Positions 25,586 through 34,079 of a stretch of DNA of 64,000 nucleotides are shown one piece after another. Both the position numbers and the translations under genes were made by a program. The notes under the pieces are model-generated. The model was not told the origin of the DNA, did no database searches, and saw nothing but the letters and a program-made list of their open reading frames with translations. Source of the stretch: Chlorobaculum tepidum TLS (GTDB lineage Bacteria > Bacteroidota > Chlorobiia > Chlorobiales > Chlorobiaceae); the NCBI RefSeq assembly GCF_000006985.1, contig NC_002932.3:782890-846889 (forward strand), in the 5' to 3' direction. How positions within the stretch are numbered: position 1 is the stretch's first letter; every line of letters starts with the position of its first letter.

Positions 25586-26707
25586 ATGGGGAACAAGACG
25601 CACGACCATGACGAGGTCATTGATAAATCGTTGAAACATGTCGATACGGAAATTCCAACCGAGGAGCAGATTCACGAGGCTGAAAAATTTGGATTCCACG
25701 GCCAGGTTCAAGCGGCAAAAATCAGGTTTGACAGATACTTTCCCGGTGTTCTGGCATCGATAACCGTTGCGGCCGCGGCTACCTTTCTCTCTGATCACTA
25801 CGGCGCGCCGACGATGCTCTTCGCGCTGCTCATTGGCATGGCGTTTCGTTTTCTCTCCGAAGATGAGAGCCGGGCGCTGGTCGGCATCCAGTTCGCTTCC
25901 ACCACAGTGCTTCGCATTGGCGTTGCGCTGCTCGGTATGCGCATCACCCTCGGTCAGATCCAGTCGCTTGGCGTTAAGCCGGTTGTGATGGTCTTTTTCT
26001 CGGTACTGCTCACTATTTTGTTCGGTCTGGCGCTCTCCAAAATGATGGGGCGCGGGAAACGTTTCGGCGTACTGACCGGCGGCAGCGTTGGCATCTGCGG
26101 CGCTTCCGCAGCGCTGGCTATTGCCGCCGTTTTACCCCAGGACGAGTACAGCGAGCGCAATACCATTTTCACGGTCATCAGCATCACCGCGCTGAGCACG
26201 CTGGCTATGATCGCCTATCCGGTCGTCGCTCAATGGTTCGGGCTCGACCATCAGGCCGCGGGTATTTTTCTCGGTGGTACGATTCATGACGTAGCGCAGG
26301 TGGTCGGTGCCGGTTATTCCGTATCGGAGCAGACCGGTGACACGGCGACCGTTATCAAGCTGCTCAGGGTGTCCATGCTGGTGCCGGTCGTATTTATTCT
26401 TTCACTCATTTTTCATAAGAGAAACCAGAAAGACGGAAATGCGCCCAGGCGCACGCTCCTGCCGCCATTCATCATTTTCTTCGTGCTGTTTGTCGGAATC
26501 AACAGCCTCGGCGTTGTGCCTAAACCGGCCACTCAGTTCATCAACGATGTCTCCCGCTGGTGCCTGGTTACAGCCATTGGTGCACTCGGCATGAAAACGT
26601 CGCTGAAATCGCTGTTCGAGGTTGGCTGGAAGCCGGTTTCGATCATGATCGCGGAGACGGTGTTTCTCGCTGTGCTTGTGCTCGGCTCGGTGGTCTGGAT
26701 GTCATAA
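25586..26707 (+). CDS. YeiH/UPF0324 family membrane protein, putative sulfur-anion exporter
   Basis: 373 residues with an excellent Shine-Dalgarno AAAGGAGGAG before ATG 25586. A hydrophilic N-terminus of about 50 residues is followed by roughly ten membrane helices. Conserved family stretches include GIQFASTTVLRIGVALLGMRITL, TGGSVGICGASAALA and GGTIHDVAQVVGAGYS. The family is annotated as putative sulfate exporter (COG2855), but transport has rarely been shown directly. Its place inside a sulfur-oxidation island that makes large amounts of sulfate fits export of sulfate or sulfite. That is contextual inference. Confidence 0.85.
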   Translation: MGNKTHDHDEVIDKSLKHVDTEIPTEEQIHEAEKFGFHGQVQAAKIRFDRYFPGVLASITVAAAATFLSDHYGAPTMLFALLIGMAFRFLSEDESRALVGIQFASTTVLRIGVALLGMRITLGQIQSLGVKPVVMVFFSVLLTILFGLALSKMMGRGKRFGVLTGGSVGICGASAALAIAAVLPQDEYSERNTIFTVISITALSTLAMIAYPVVAQWFGLDHQAAGIFLGGTIHDVAQVVGAGYSVSEQTGDTATVIKLLRVSMLVPVVFILSLIFHKRNQKDGNAPRRTLLPPFIIFFVLFVGINSLGVVPKPATQFINDVSRWCLVTAIGALGMKTSLKSLFEVGWKPVSIMIAETVFLAVLVLGSVVWMS

Positions 26708-27079
26708 CCGTGCCCGGCGGTGTGCCAGTTACTTGGTCAAAAGGCTATGGGTCGGCAGAAAAAGAATGCATGCTTTTTGGTACGTTTTTCTTGCTTGACA
26801 TATGCGTTGCGTATGGTTTTTGCTTTGACCTGAACGGGTTTATTTGTTTTACCTTGATCAATTATTTTTTTTGCCAAATTCCTATTGCGTTCACTGGGCC
26901 TTTGAATGGACAAGGCTTTCACCTGAGAGCCGCAATACACCCCGGATGCAATCATCATAGCCGGAAAATCAGTAAAAGACTTTTCGGCTTCCCCGTAGCA
27001 TTGTAATCAAATGCGAGTGGGGCGCTGTTTTTTGTTACAGGAAAGACAATCTCCAAGCAATTTCAACAAGGAGTTTTTT
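26708..27079. other. Intergenic region upstream of tusA
   Basis: About 370 bases without a supported gene. It includes a short imperfect hairpin near 26960-26988 (GCCGGAAAA / TTTTCGGC) and an AT-rich stretch around 26800-26900. A Shine-Dalgarno AAGGAG (27068-27073) precedes tusA. Confidence 0.4.
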
Positions 27080-27316
27080 ATGAGCGGAATCGCAAGTGAT
27101 CTGGAGCTGAACTGTGAAGGCCTGAACTGTCCTTTGCCGATCCTCAAGACCAAAAAAGCCATCGACAACTTGCAGAGCGGCCAGGTGCTCAAAATGATCG
27201 CCACCGATCCCGGTTCGGTCAACGACATGGCGTCATGGGCGAAGCGTACCGGCAACGATCTGATCGAGCACACCGAAGACGGTGGCAAGCATATTTTTTA
27301 TATCAAGAAAAAATAA
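27080..27316 (+). CDS. tusA: TusA-family sulfur carrier
   Basis: 78 residues from ATG 27080 with AAGGAG 7-12 bases upstream; a longer frame from 27011 is not needed. The persulfide-carrying cysteine lies in the family motif CEGLNCPLPILKTKKA (Cys 17 of CPLP). TusA passes sulfane sulfur between a rhodanese/DsrE2 donor and DsrEFH/DsrC. It sits upstream of dsrC on the same strand, separated by a 645-base region and a terminator-like stem, so it is probably its own unit. Assignment to the TusA family is firm; the partners are inferred. Confidence 0.92.
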   Translation: MSGIASDLELNCEGLNCPLPILKTKKAIDNLQSGQVLKMIATDPGSVNDMASWAKRTGNDLIEHTEDGGKHIFYIKKK

Positions 27317-27323
27317 TGCGGCG

Positions 27324-27368
27324 CGGCGCTCTCTTTTTTGCCTCAGGTCGTGGAGAGCGCCGTTTCTG
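27324..27368 (+). terminator. Probable terminator after tusA
   Basis: Perfect 10-bp inverted repeat CGGCGCTCTC (27324-27333) / GAGAGCGCCG (27353-27362) followed by TTTCTG; the loop is 19 bases. Confidence 0.65.
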
Positions 27369-27961
27369 AACATCTTGGGTCTGACCGGGGGTTTTTTGTA
27401 TCGCTTTTTGGAATCCCGGTTTTCTGAACAGTTCTGACACATGATGATCGGTCATCATGGCGAGCCTGAAACCACAGCCATGCCGATGCCATGAAGCATC
27501 GATTGTCCCGGAGCTGCGAAGAGCTGTGATACCGTTGAACAGGTGACGGCTGTTTCGTGATTCTGCGTCACCGGTTTCAGCCCGGGACCATGCTGTTCAG
27601 CGTAGATTTTTTCTTTCCGATTTTCTCTGCTTTTAGAGCACACTCTTTTCTTTTTTGATTGCCCTGCGGGAGTCTTGAACAGGACGCTTCATGCCTGAAA
27701 ACGATCGTCATCGGGTCTCATGTGTTGTTAATACATGTACTTGGCAGAGTTGCAGAAAAAAGCAGCGGTGAGTTTGAAATATGGTATTAATTAACTATAT
27801 ATTCATATAGTGGGGACGGTATTCTGCGCGTTGCACAAAACGCGGTCTGCTTTATCAATCAGCATCCTTTGAATCGGCGTTGTTTTCTTTTTGAAAGGAA
27901 GTCTTTTGTCCGGCTCAGGATCAACTATCACAATTACCACAATTAAAGGGAGTGTATCATT
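27369..27961. other. Leader/intergenic region upstream of the dsr operon
   Basis: About 590 bases with no supported gene ahead of dsrC. Inverted repeats seen: ATGATGA-TCGG-TCATCAT (27441-27458) and GGTGACG / CGTCACC (27542-27548 / 27566-27572). A very AT-rich patch with TTAATTAACTATATATTCATATAG at about 27787-27810 is a likely promoter zone. A Shine-Dalgarno AAAGGGAG lies just before dsrC. The region probably holds the control sites of the dsr operon. Confidence 0.5.
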
Positions 27962-28297
27962 ATGGCAATTGAAGTCAATGGCATGAGCGTCGAGACGGAC
28001 GAGAACGGCTACCTGGTGAATCTGGATGACTGGACGGAGGAGGTCGCGGTAAAGATTGCCGAAGATGAAGGTATCGCGATGGAAGCGGGTCACTGGGATC
28101 TGGTGAAGTTCCTTCGCAACTACTACAAGGAGTACCAGATAGCACCTGCCGTGAAGGTGTTGACCAAGGCGGTGGCCAGCGAAAAAGGCATGGACAAGAA
28201 AGAGGCGTCGGAGTTCCTGTACGCGCTGTTCCCGAAAGGCCCGGCATTGCAGGCCTGCAAGATAGCCGGTCTTCCCAAACCGACCGGCTGCGTCTGA
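27962..28297 (+). CDS. dsrC: Sulfur carrier DsrC (TusE/DsrC family)
   Basis: 111 residues. The flexible C-terminal arm carries the two conserved cysteines, Cys 99 in GPALQACK and Cys 110 as the penultimate residue (PTGCV), 11 apart as in true DsrC. DsrC brings sulfur to DsrAB as a per/trisulfide and is a redox partner in the cytoplasm. First gene of dsrC-A-B-L-E-F-H, with AAAGGGAG upstream. Presence of both cysteines separates it from TusE-like relatives that have only one. Confidence 0.96.
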   Translation: MAIEVNGMSVETDENGYLVNLDDWTEEVAVKIAEDEGIAMEAGHWDLVKFLRNYYKEYQIAPAVKVLTKAVASEKGMDKKEASEFLYALFPKGPALQACKIAGLPKPTGCV

Positions 28298-28390
28298 GAC
28301 GCGCCGGGAGAGGCAACCCCACAACGAAATGGCCGGCGATCTAGGAGTGGACGTCGGCCCACAAAGTATCTGAGAACCAAAGGAGGCAAC

Positions 28391-29641
28391 ATGAGTGCTA
28401 ACGACAGCGCTGTGAACGAGTCGTGTCATTGCGGCGGATGCGGATCATCGGGCAACGGCAAGTTCCTGAACGAAACGCCGATGCTCGACCAGCTTGAAAG
28501 CGGTCCGTGGCCCAGCTTCATTTCGGGCTTCAAGGCGCTTGCGGAGCGGACAGAGAAACCGATGCTGCGGGGCGTGCTGGACCAGCTCGAATATTCTTAC
28601 AAGACCAAGATGGGCTACTGGAAAGGCGGTCTGGTCACGGTAGACGGCTACGGCGCCGGTATCATCACGCGCTACTCGATGATCAAGGACAAATTTCCCG
28701 AAGCCGCCGAATTCCACACGATGCGCATCCAGCCGGCCCCGGGCCTACATTACAACACCACGATGCTGCGCGAACTGTGCGACATCTGGGAGAAATACGG
28801 CAGCGGCATCATCACCTTGCACGGCCAGACCGGCGACATCATGCTGCAGGGCATCGAGCAGGACAAAGTCCAGGCGTGCTTCGACGAGCTCAACCAGAAA
28901 GGGTGGGACCTCGGCGGCGCCGGCGCCGGCATGCGAACCGGCGTCTCGTGCATCGGGCCAGGCCGCTGCGACAACGCCTGCTACGACAACCTCAAGCTGC
29001 ACCTCGAAGCGCTCAAGCACTTCTCCCCGCAGGTGCACCGCCCCGAATGGAACTACAAGCTGAAATTCAAATTCTCCGGCTGCCCGAACGACTGTACCAA
29101 CGCGATCATGCGCTCCGACCTGGCGGTCATCGGCACCTGGCGTGACTCGATCCAGATTGACCACGACGAAGTCAAGGCATGGATCGCCGAGAAGGGGGTG
29201 GATGCGCTGGTCAACAACGTCATCAACCGCTGCCCGACCAAAGCGATCCGCTTGCAAGACGGCGACATCGACATCTCGACGCGCGACTGCGTTCGCTGCA
29301 TGCACTGCATCAACGCCATGTCCAAAGCGCTCTCGCCGGGCAAGGACAAGGGCATCGCGCTGCTCATCGGCGGCAAGAACACGCTGAAAGTGGGCGTCAA
29401 CATGGGCTCGCTCATCGTGCCGTTCATGAAGATGGAAACCGACGAAGACCGCGAAGCCTTCATCGAACTGATCGAAGAGATCATCGACTGGTGGGACGAC
29501 GCCGGCCTCGACCACGAGCGCATCGGCGAAACCATCGAGCGCGTGGGCCTGAAACAGTTCCTCGACGGCGTCGGCATCGAGTACGACATCAACCAGATCT
29601 CGCGCCCGAGAGACAACCCGTATTTCAAAGCCAAGTACTGA
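28391..29641 (+). CDS. dsrA: Reverse dissimilatory sulfite reductase, alpha subunit
   Basis: 416 residues with an AGGAGG site 5 bases upstream of ATG 28391. The siroheme-[4Fe-4S] motif is present as C187-x5-C193 and C231-x3-C235, and the inserted ferredoxin domain has C281 plus C300-x2-C303-x2-C306. With DsrB it forms the cytoplasmic alpha2beta2 enzyme that, in green sulfur bacteria, oxidises DsrC-bound sulfur to sulfite. An N-terminal Cys-rich stretch (SCHCGGCGSS, residues 11-20) precedes the fold. dsrB follows after 111 bases. The dsrA-B-L block looks more GC-rich than genes on either side. Confidence 0.97.
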   Translation: MSANDSAVNESCHCGGCGSSGNGKFLNETPMLDQLESGPWPSFISGFKALAERTEKPMLRGVLDQLEYSYKTKMGYWKGGLVTVDGYGAGIITRYSMIKDKFPEAAEFHTMRIQPAPGLHYNTTMLRELCDIWEKYGSGIITLHGQTGDIMLQGIEQDKVQACFDELNQKGWDLGGAGAGMRTGVSCIGPGRCDNACYDNLKLHLEALKHFSPQVHRPEWNYKLKFKFSGCPNDCTNAIMRSDLAVIGTWRDSIQIDHDEVKAWIAEKGVDALVNNVINRCPTKAIRLQDGDIDISTRDCVRCMHCINAMSKALSPGKDKGIALLIGGKNTLKVGVNMGSLIVPFMKMETDEDREAFIELIEEIIDWWDDAGLDHERIGETIERVGLKQFLDGVGIEYDINQISRPRDNPYFKAKY

Positions 29642-29752
29642 GAGCCGTCTCTCTGGAGATCACCAGAGAGGGCGACAAAACAACAGCACAAACTCAGCCG
29701 CACCGGCTCCCGCAACCGGAGAGCCGGTGCGCATCAACCTACAGGAACGAGC

Positions 29753-30832
29753 ATGAGCAGTCAGGAAAGAACCTGGAAGACCATAGAATCGGGCCCGCAC
29801 ACCTACGAAGAGGCGCTGCATCCGGTGGTCAGGAAAAACTACGGCAAGTGGAAATACCATGAAATCCCGAAACCGGGGGTCTTGAAGCACGTCGCCGAAA
29901 GCGGCGACACCATCTGGACGGTCCGCGCCGGCACGCCGCGTCAGGACACGGTCGATATGGTGCGCCAGCTGTGCGACGTCGCCGACAAATACAGCGACGG
30001 CTTTCTGCGCTTCACGGTGCGCAACAACGTCGAATTTCTGACGCCGAACGCCGAAAACGTCGAACCGATGATTGCCGAACTCGAATCGCTCGGCTTCCCG
30101 GTCGGCGGCACCGGCATGTGCGTCTCAGCCGTTTCGCACACCCAGGGCTGGCTGCACTGCGACATTCCGGCCACCGACGCCTCGGGCGTGGTCAAGTCGA
30201 TGATGGACACGGTGTACAACGAATTCAAGGACATGCAGATGCCCAATAAAGTGCGCCTGTCCACCTCGTGCTGCTCGATCAACTGCGGCGGCCAGGCCGA
30301 CATCGCCGTCGTTGTCAAGCACACCCGTCCCCCGCGCATCAACCACGACCACCTCGTCAAGACCTGCGAGCTTCCCAAAGCGGTCGCCCGCTGCCCGGTC
30401 GCGGCGATCCGCCCGACGGTCGTCAATGGCAAGAAAACGCTCATGGTTGACGAAGCCAAGTGCATCTGCTGCGGCGCCTGCTTCGGCGCCTGCCCGGCCA
30501 TGGAGATCAACCACCCCGAGCACTCCAAGTTTGCCGTCTGGGTCGGCGGCAAAAACAGCAACGCCCGCTCGAAGCCCTCGACCATGAGCCTTGTGGCGCA
30601 CAACCTGCCGAACAACCCGCCGCGCTGGCCGGAAGTGACCGACGTCGTCGGCCGCATCCTGACCGCCTACAAAGCCGGAGGCCGCCCATGGGAGCGCATC
30701 GGTGAATGGATCAACCGGATCGGCTGGAAACGGTTCTTCGAAGAGACCGGCCTCGAGTTCGACGACAACATGATCGACAGCTACCGTCACGCCCGAACCA
30801 CCTTCAACCAGTCGGCGCACATCCGTTTTTAA
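29753..30832 (+). CDS. dsrB: Reverse dissimilatory sulfite reductase, beta subunit
   Basis: 359 residues, an uninterrupted frame. It has the sulfite reductase half-motifs HTQGWLHC (Cys 136) and SCCSINCGG (Cys 173/174 and 178), and a ferredoxin domain with C237-x2-C240-x2-C243-x3-C247-P near residue 240. It pairs with DsrA; the beta subunit normally holds the catalytic siroheme in the alpha2beta2 enzyme. Start ATG 29753 has a CAGGA-type ribosome site. It is between dsrA and dsrL in the same orientation, typical for sulfur oxidisers. Confidence 0.96.
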   Translation: MSSQERTWKTIESGPHTYEEALHPVVRKNYGKWKYHEIPKPGVLKHVAESGDTIWTVRAGTPRQDTVDMVRQLCDVADKYSDGFLRFTVRNNVEFLTPNAENVEPMIAELESLGFPVGGTGMCVSAVSHTQGWLHCDIPATDASGVVKSMMDTVYNEFKDMQMPNKVRLSTSCCSINCGGQADIAVVVKHTRPPRINHDHLVKTCELPKAVARCPVAAIRPTVVNGKKTLMVDEAKCICCGACFGACPAMEINHPEHSKFAVWVGGKNSNARSKPSTMSLVAHNLPNNPPRWPEVTDVVGRILTAYKAGGRPWERIGEWINRIGWKRFFEETGLEFDDNMIDSYRHARTTFNQSAHIRF

Positions 30833-30856
30833 GCTGAAAAGCAAAGGAGCAACCTC

Positions 30857-32590
30857 ATGAATGCAGAATCAAACCCGATTCTCGATTTTGCGACAGAGTA
30901 CGTCTACCCTGCCTTCAGCGAACTGACAGGGACCGACAAGATCGTCGCCTTTGGGGATCACAGCCACAAATGCCCGATCTACGTACCGCAGACCCCGCCC
31001 TGCACCGCCGAGTGCCCGGCAGGCGAAGACATCCGGGCCATCAACCGTTTTCTGAACGGCACCGACCCGTCGGACGACCCGCTGAAATCGGCCTGGGAAA
31101 CGGCCACCGACACCAACCCCTTCCCGGCGGTGATGGGGCGCATCTGCCCGCACCCGTGCCAGAGCAAGTGCAATCGCGGCGTGCACGACGAAAGCGTGGC
31201 CATCAACGCCGTCGAGCAGGTGCTCGGCAACTACGGCATCGAGCACAACCTCAAACTCAAAGGCCCCGGTGCCGACACCGGCAAGCGGGTCGCCATCATC
31301 GGTGGCGGCCCGGCGGGACTCTCCGCCGCCTACCAGCTGCGCCGCAAAGGCCACGCCGTCACCATCTACGACGCCAACGAAAAGCTCGGCGGCATGGTGC
31401 TCTACGGCATCATGGGCTACCGCGTAGATCGCAAAGTGCTCGAAGCCGAAATCGGGCGCATCATCGAACTCGGCGTCGAGACGAAGATGGGCGTCACCAT
31501 CGGCAAGGACATCACCCTCGAACAGCTCGAAGCGGAGTACGACGCGGTCTTCATCGCCGTCGGCGCACAGAAGGGAAGAGCTCTTCCCGTGCCCGGCTTT
31601 GAAGGCACGCCCGGCGCCACCAACGCCATCGACTTCCTGAAAAGCTACGAAGTGCTGGGCGATGACATTCCGGTCGGCAAGCACGTGGTGGTGATCGGCG
31701 ACGGTAACGTATCGATGGACGTCGCGCGTCTGGCGCTGCGTCTCGGCTCGCAAGCCACCATCATCTCCGGCGTGCCGCGCGAAGAGATGGCCTGCTTCGA
31801 GAACGAATTCGACGACGCCAAAAACGAAGGCACAACGATGCACTTTCTCACCGGCACGGTAGAAGTGCTCGGCGGAGCGAGTGGCGTCACCGGCCTGCGT
31901 TGCACAAAGATGGTCAAAAAGGAGAAAGGCGAGGAAGGCTGGAACTCCCCGATTCCGTTCCTGCGCTACAAAAGCAATGGCGAAAGCTTCGAGATCGAAG
32001 CGGACATGGTGGTGGCGGCCATCGGCCAGGCGACCGACCTGTCGGGCCTCGGCAGTGCGGCCAGCGGCCCGTGGCTCAAGGTTGACCGCAACTTCCGGAT
32101 TCCGGGCCGCGAAAAGCTCTTCGGCGGCGGCGACGCCCTGAAGGTCGATCTCATCACCACGGCGGTGGGTCACGGCCGCAAAGCCGCCTACGCCATCGAC
32201 GCCTTCCTGAAAGGCGAACCGATGCCGGAGGAGCCGTATCGCGAGATCACCAAGCCGCACAAGCAGGACCTGCTCTACTTCCTGCATACGCCGCAGGCAA
32301 AACGCACCAGCATCAAGCCGGAGGTGGTGGTGGGCAACCACGACGAACTGCTCGAAGCGCTGACGCCCGAACAAGCCGTCACCGAATCGAAGCGGTGCAT
32401 GAGCTGCGGGTTCTGCTTCGACTGCAAGCAGTGCGTCTCGTTCTGCCCGCAGGAGGCGATCACGCGCTTCCGCGACAACCCGGCAGGTGAAAAAGTCTAT
32501 ACCAACTACGCAAAATGCGTCGGCTGCCACCTCTGCTCCCTGGTCTGCCCCTGCGGCTACATCCAGATGGGCATGGGCGACGGACTGTGA
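30857..32590 (+). CDS. dsrL: DsrL, NAD(P)H-linked iron-sulfur flavoprotein of sulfur oxidation
   Basis: 577 residues, AAGGAG upstream. Layout resembles the small subunit of glutamate synthase. N-terminal Cys-rich [4Fe-4S] region (CTAECPAGEDI near 52, CPHPCQSKCNRG near 100), FAD-binding IIGGGPAGLSAAYQLRRKG near 145, NAD(P)-binding VVIGDGNVSMDVARLALRLG near 275, and a C-terminal ferredoxin domain with two clusters (CMSCGFCFDCKQC and CVGCHLCSLVCP). DsrL takes electrons released by DsrAB and passes them to NAD(P)+. It is shorter than the purple-bacterial protein (about 650 residues) but keeps the terminal ferredoxin domain. Confidence 0.93.
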   Translation: MNAESNPILDFATEYVYPAFSELTGTDKIVAFGDHSHKCPIYVPQTPPCTAECPAGEDIRAINRFLNGTDPSDDPLKSAWETATDTNPFPAVMGRICPHPCQSKCNRGVHDESVAINAVEQVLGNYGIEHNLKLKGPGADTGKRVAIIGGGPAGLSAAYQLRRKGHAVTIYDANEKLGGMVLYGIMGYRVDRKVLEAEIGRIIELGVETKMGVTIGKDITLEQLEAEYDAVFIAVGAQKGRALPVPGFEGTPGATNAIDFLKSYEVLGDDIPVGKHVVVIGDGNVSMDVARLALRLGSQATIISGVPREEMACFENEFDDAKNEGTTMHFLTGTVEVLGGASGVTGLRCTKMVKKEKGEEGWNSPIPFLRYKSNGESFEIEADMVVAAIGQATDLSGLGSAASGPWLKVDRNFRIPGREKLFGGGDALKVDLITTAVGHGRKAAYAIDAFLKGEPMPEEPYREITKPHKQDLLYFLHTPQAKRTSIKPEVVVGNHDELLEALTPEQAVTESKRCMSCGFCFDCKQCVSFCPQEAITRFRDNPAGEKVYTNYAKCVGCHLCSLVCPCGYIQMGMGDGL

Positions 32591-32663
32591 GCTGGCTGGT
32601 GCTGAAAACAGCCTGTCATCGTATATTCAGATTTTCTTCAACCTCTCAAGAAAGAACCGACGA

Positions 32664-33023
32664 ATGAACATAGGAATTCTGCTCAAGGAGGGACCTTACA
32701 ACCATCAGGCGGCTGATACGGCATACAAGTTTGCCGAGGCGGCTATCGCGAAAGGGCACAAGGTCGATGCCATTTTCTTGTACAATGACGGCGTCATCAA
32801 CGCGACCAAACTCGGCGATCCGCCGCAGGATGACCGCAACATCGCCGCCCGCTGGACGGAGCTGAACCAGAAGCACGGCGTCGAAGTGCTCGCCTGCATT
32901 GCGGCCTCGAAGCGCCGCGGCATCAACGACGATGTGATGATCGACGGCGCTGAAATCACCGGCCTCGGCACCCTGACCGACATCGCAATCCGTAACGACA
33001 GACTTTTAACCTTCGGAGACTGA
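32664..33023 (+). CDS. dsrE: DsrE, sulfurtransferase subunit of DsrEFH
   Basis: 119 residues from ATG 32664; a frame open from 32487 is not used because the family N-terminus is MNIGILLKEGPY. The single cysteine lies at residue 78 in EVLACIAASKRRG and matches the active persulfide cysteine known for DsrE. The protein forms a DsrE2F2H2 hexamer that takes sulfur from TusA and gives it to DsrC. The gap to dsrL is 73 bases and to dsrF 2 bases, so dsrE-F-H are tightly coupled. Confidence 0.94.
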   Translation: MNIGILLKEGPYNHQAADTAYKFAEAAIAKGHKVDAIFLYNDGVINATKLGDPPQDDRNIAARWTELNQKHGVEVLACIAASKRRGINDDVMIDGAEITGLGTLTDIAIRNDRLLTFGD

Positions 33024-33025
33024 AC

Positions 33026-33400
33026 ATGAGTGAAGAACAGGATATCAAGAAGATCATGCACGTGATGCGCCGCGCGCCCCATGGTTCGATCTACACCTAT
33101 GAAGGCCTTGAAATGATTCTTATCATGGCGGCTTACGAACAGGATCTCTCCGTAGCTTTCATCGGAGACGGCGTTTACGCTCTGAAAAAAGATCAGGACA
33201 CCGCCGGCATTGGCATCAAGGGTTTCTCCAAGACATTCATGGCGCTCGATGGTTACGATGTGGAAAAACTCTATGTGGACAAGCAGTCTCTCGAAGAGCG
33301 TGGTTTGACCGAAGATGACCTGCTCGTTGATGTCGAGGTTATGGACTCCTCGAAGATCGGACGCCTGATGAACGAACAGGATGTCGTCATTCACCATTGA
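33026..33400 (+). CDS. dsrF: DsrF subunit of DsrEFH
   Basis: 124 residues. DsrE/F-like fold with the conserved AYEQDLSVAFIGDGVYAL strand-turn region near residue 35. It contains no cysteine at the DsrE active position, in agreement with the structural role of DsrF in the hexamer. GGAG upstream lies inside the end of dsrE, and the start is 2 bases after the dsrE stop. dsrH follows after 61 bases. Confidence 0.93.
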   Translation: MSEEQDIKKIMHVMRRAPHGSIYTYEGLEMILIMAAYEQDLSVAFIGDGVYALKKDQDTAGIGIKGFSKTFMALDGYDVEKLYVDKQSLEERGLTEDDLLVDVEVMDSSKIGRLMNEQDVVIHH

Positions 33401-33461
33401 ACCGGCCCGCGATTTCCTGGGCTGAATAACGAGCAAAGAACACAGAAACGTAACTTACATC

Positions 33462-33758
33462 ATGTTACATACCATCAATAAATCTCCGTTTGAAAACAAC
33501 ACCTTCACTACCTGCGTCCGGTTCCTTCAGCCGGGAGACCCCGTGCTCTTCATCGAGGACGGCGTCTATGCGGTACAGGCAGGTAACCGGTTCGGCGCGC
33601 TGATCCAGTCCGTCCTGAAGAAGAACAATCCAGTCTATGCCCTCAAGCCCGATCTCGACGCTCGCGGTATTTCCGCTATCGCCGAGGGGGTGAAGACGGT
33701 CGATTATGCCGGTTTCGTCGATCTGGTCGAAGAGCACCAGGTCAACAGCTGGCTGTAA
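33462..33758 (+). CDS. dsrH: DsrH subunit of DsrEFH (TusB-like)
   Basis: 98 residues. MLHTINKSPFENNT begins the family fold, with the conserved cysteine at residue 18 (TTCVRFL) as in DsrH, and FIEDGVYAVQAG near residue 31. It completes the cytosolic DsrEFH sulfur-transfer complex. It is the last gene of this dsr run; dsrTMKJOP does not follow. Instead, after 321 bases, a TauE-type transporter gene starts. Confidence 0.92.
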   Translation: MLHTINKSPFENNTFTTCVRFLQPGDPVLFIEDGVYAVQAGNRFGALIQSVLKKNNPVYALKPDLDARGISAIAEGVKTVDYAGFVDLVEEHQVNSWL

Positions 33759-34079
33759 TCTTTTCGGAACATTGCTGTTCTCCCGGTTTGCCGACGGGAT
33801 ATTATTTCTGTTGGCGAACCGGTATTAAAGTGGCGCGATTTGCCGGTGCGGTTTTAGCGCTGAATTTGTACGGCACATAATAAGAAATACTGCTGCGTTT
33901 ATAAAGAAATGCGTTCTTTTCAATGATTTCAGAAACGTATTTCCCTGCTTCACTCAGGAATAATGGCGGATAAATCATATACAAAATGATTTTACTTCAG
34001 CGCATTCTGGATTCAGGGCATCCCCGAACGGGAACGTCACGGAATCAATATGTTTGTCCTAACATAAAAACCTGTTTTC
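33759..34079. other. Intergenic region between dsrH and the TauE-like gene
   Basis: 321 bases. Just after dsrH a short stem TCCCG / CGGGA (about 33781-33800) followed by TTATTTCTG may act as a weak terminator. The remainder is AT-rich with no supported gene; a 60-codon minus-strand frame at 33802-33984 has no support. Confidence 0.4.

Noticed and set aside
30869-32530. 553-codon minus-strand open frame opposite dsrL
   Set aside because: It mirrors the strong third-position GC bias of dsrL; composition is dominated by Ala, Val, His, Asp and Arg with no family motif. The plus-strand gene is certain.
33802-33984. 60-codon minus-strand frame between dsrH and the TauE gene
   Set aside because: No motif or ribosome site; intergenic AT-rich DNA.
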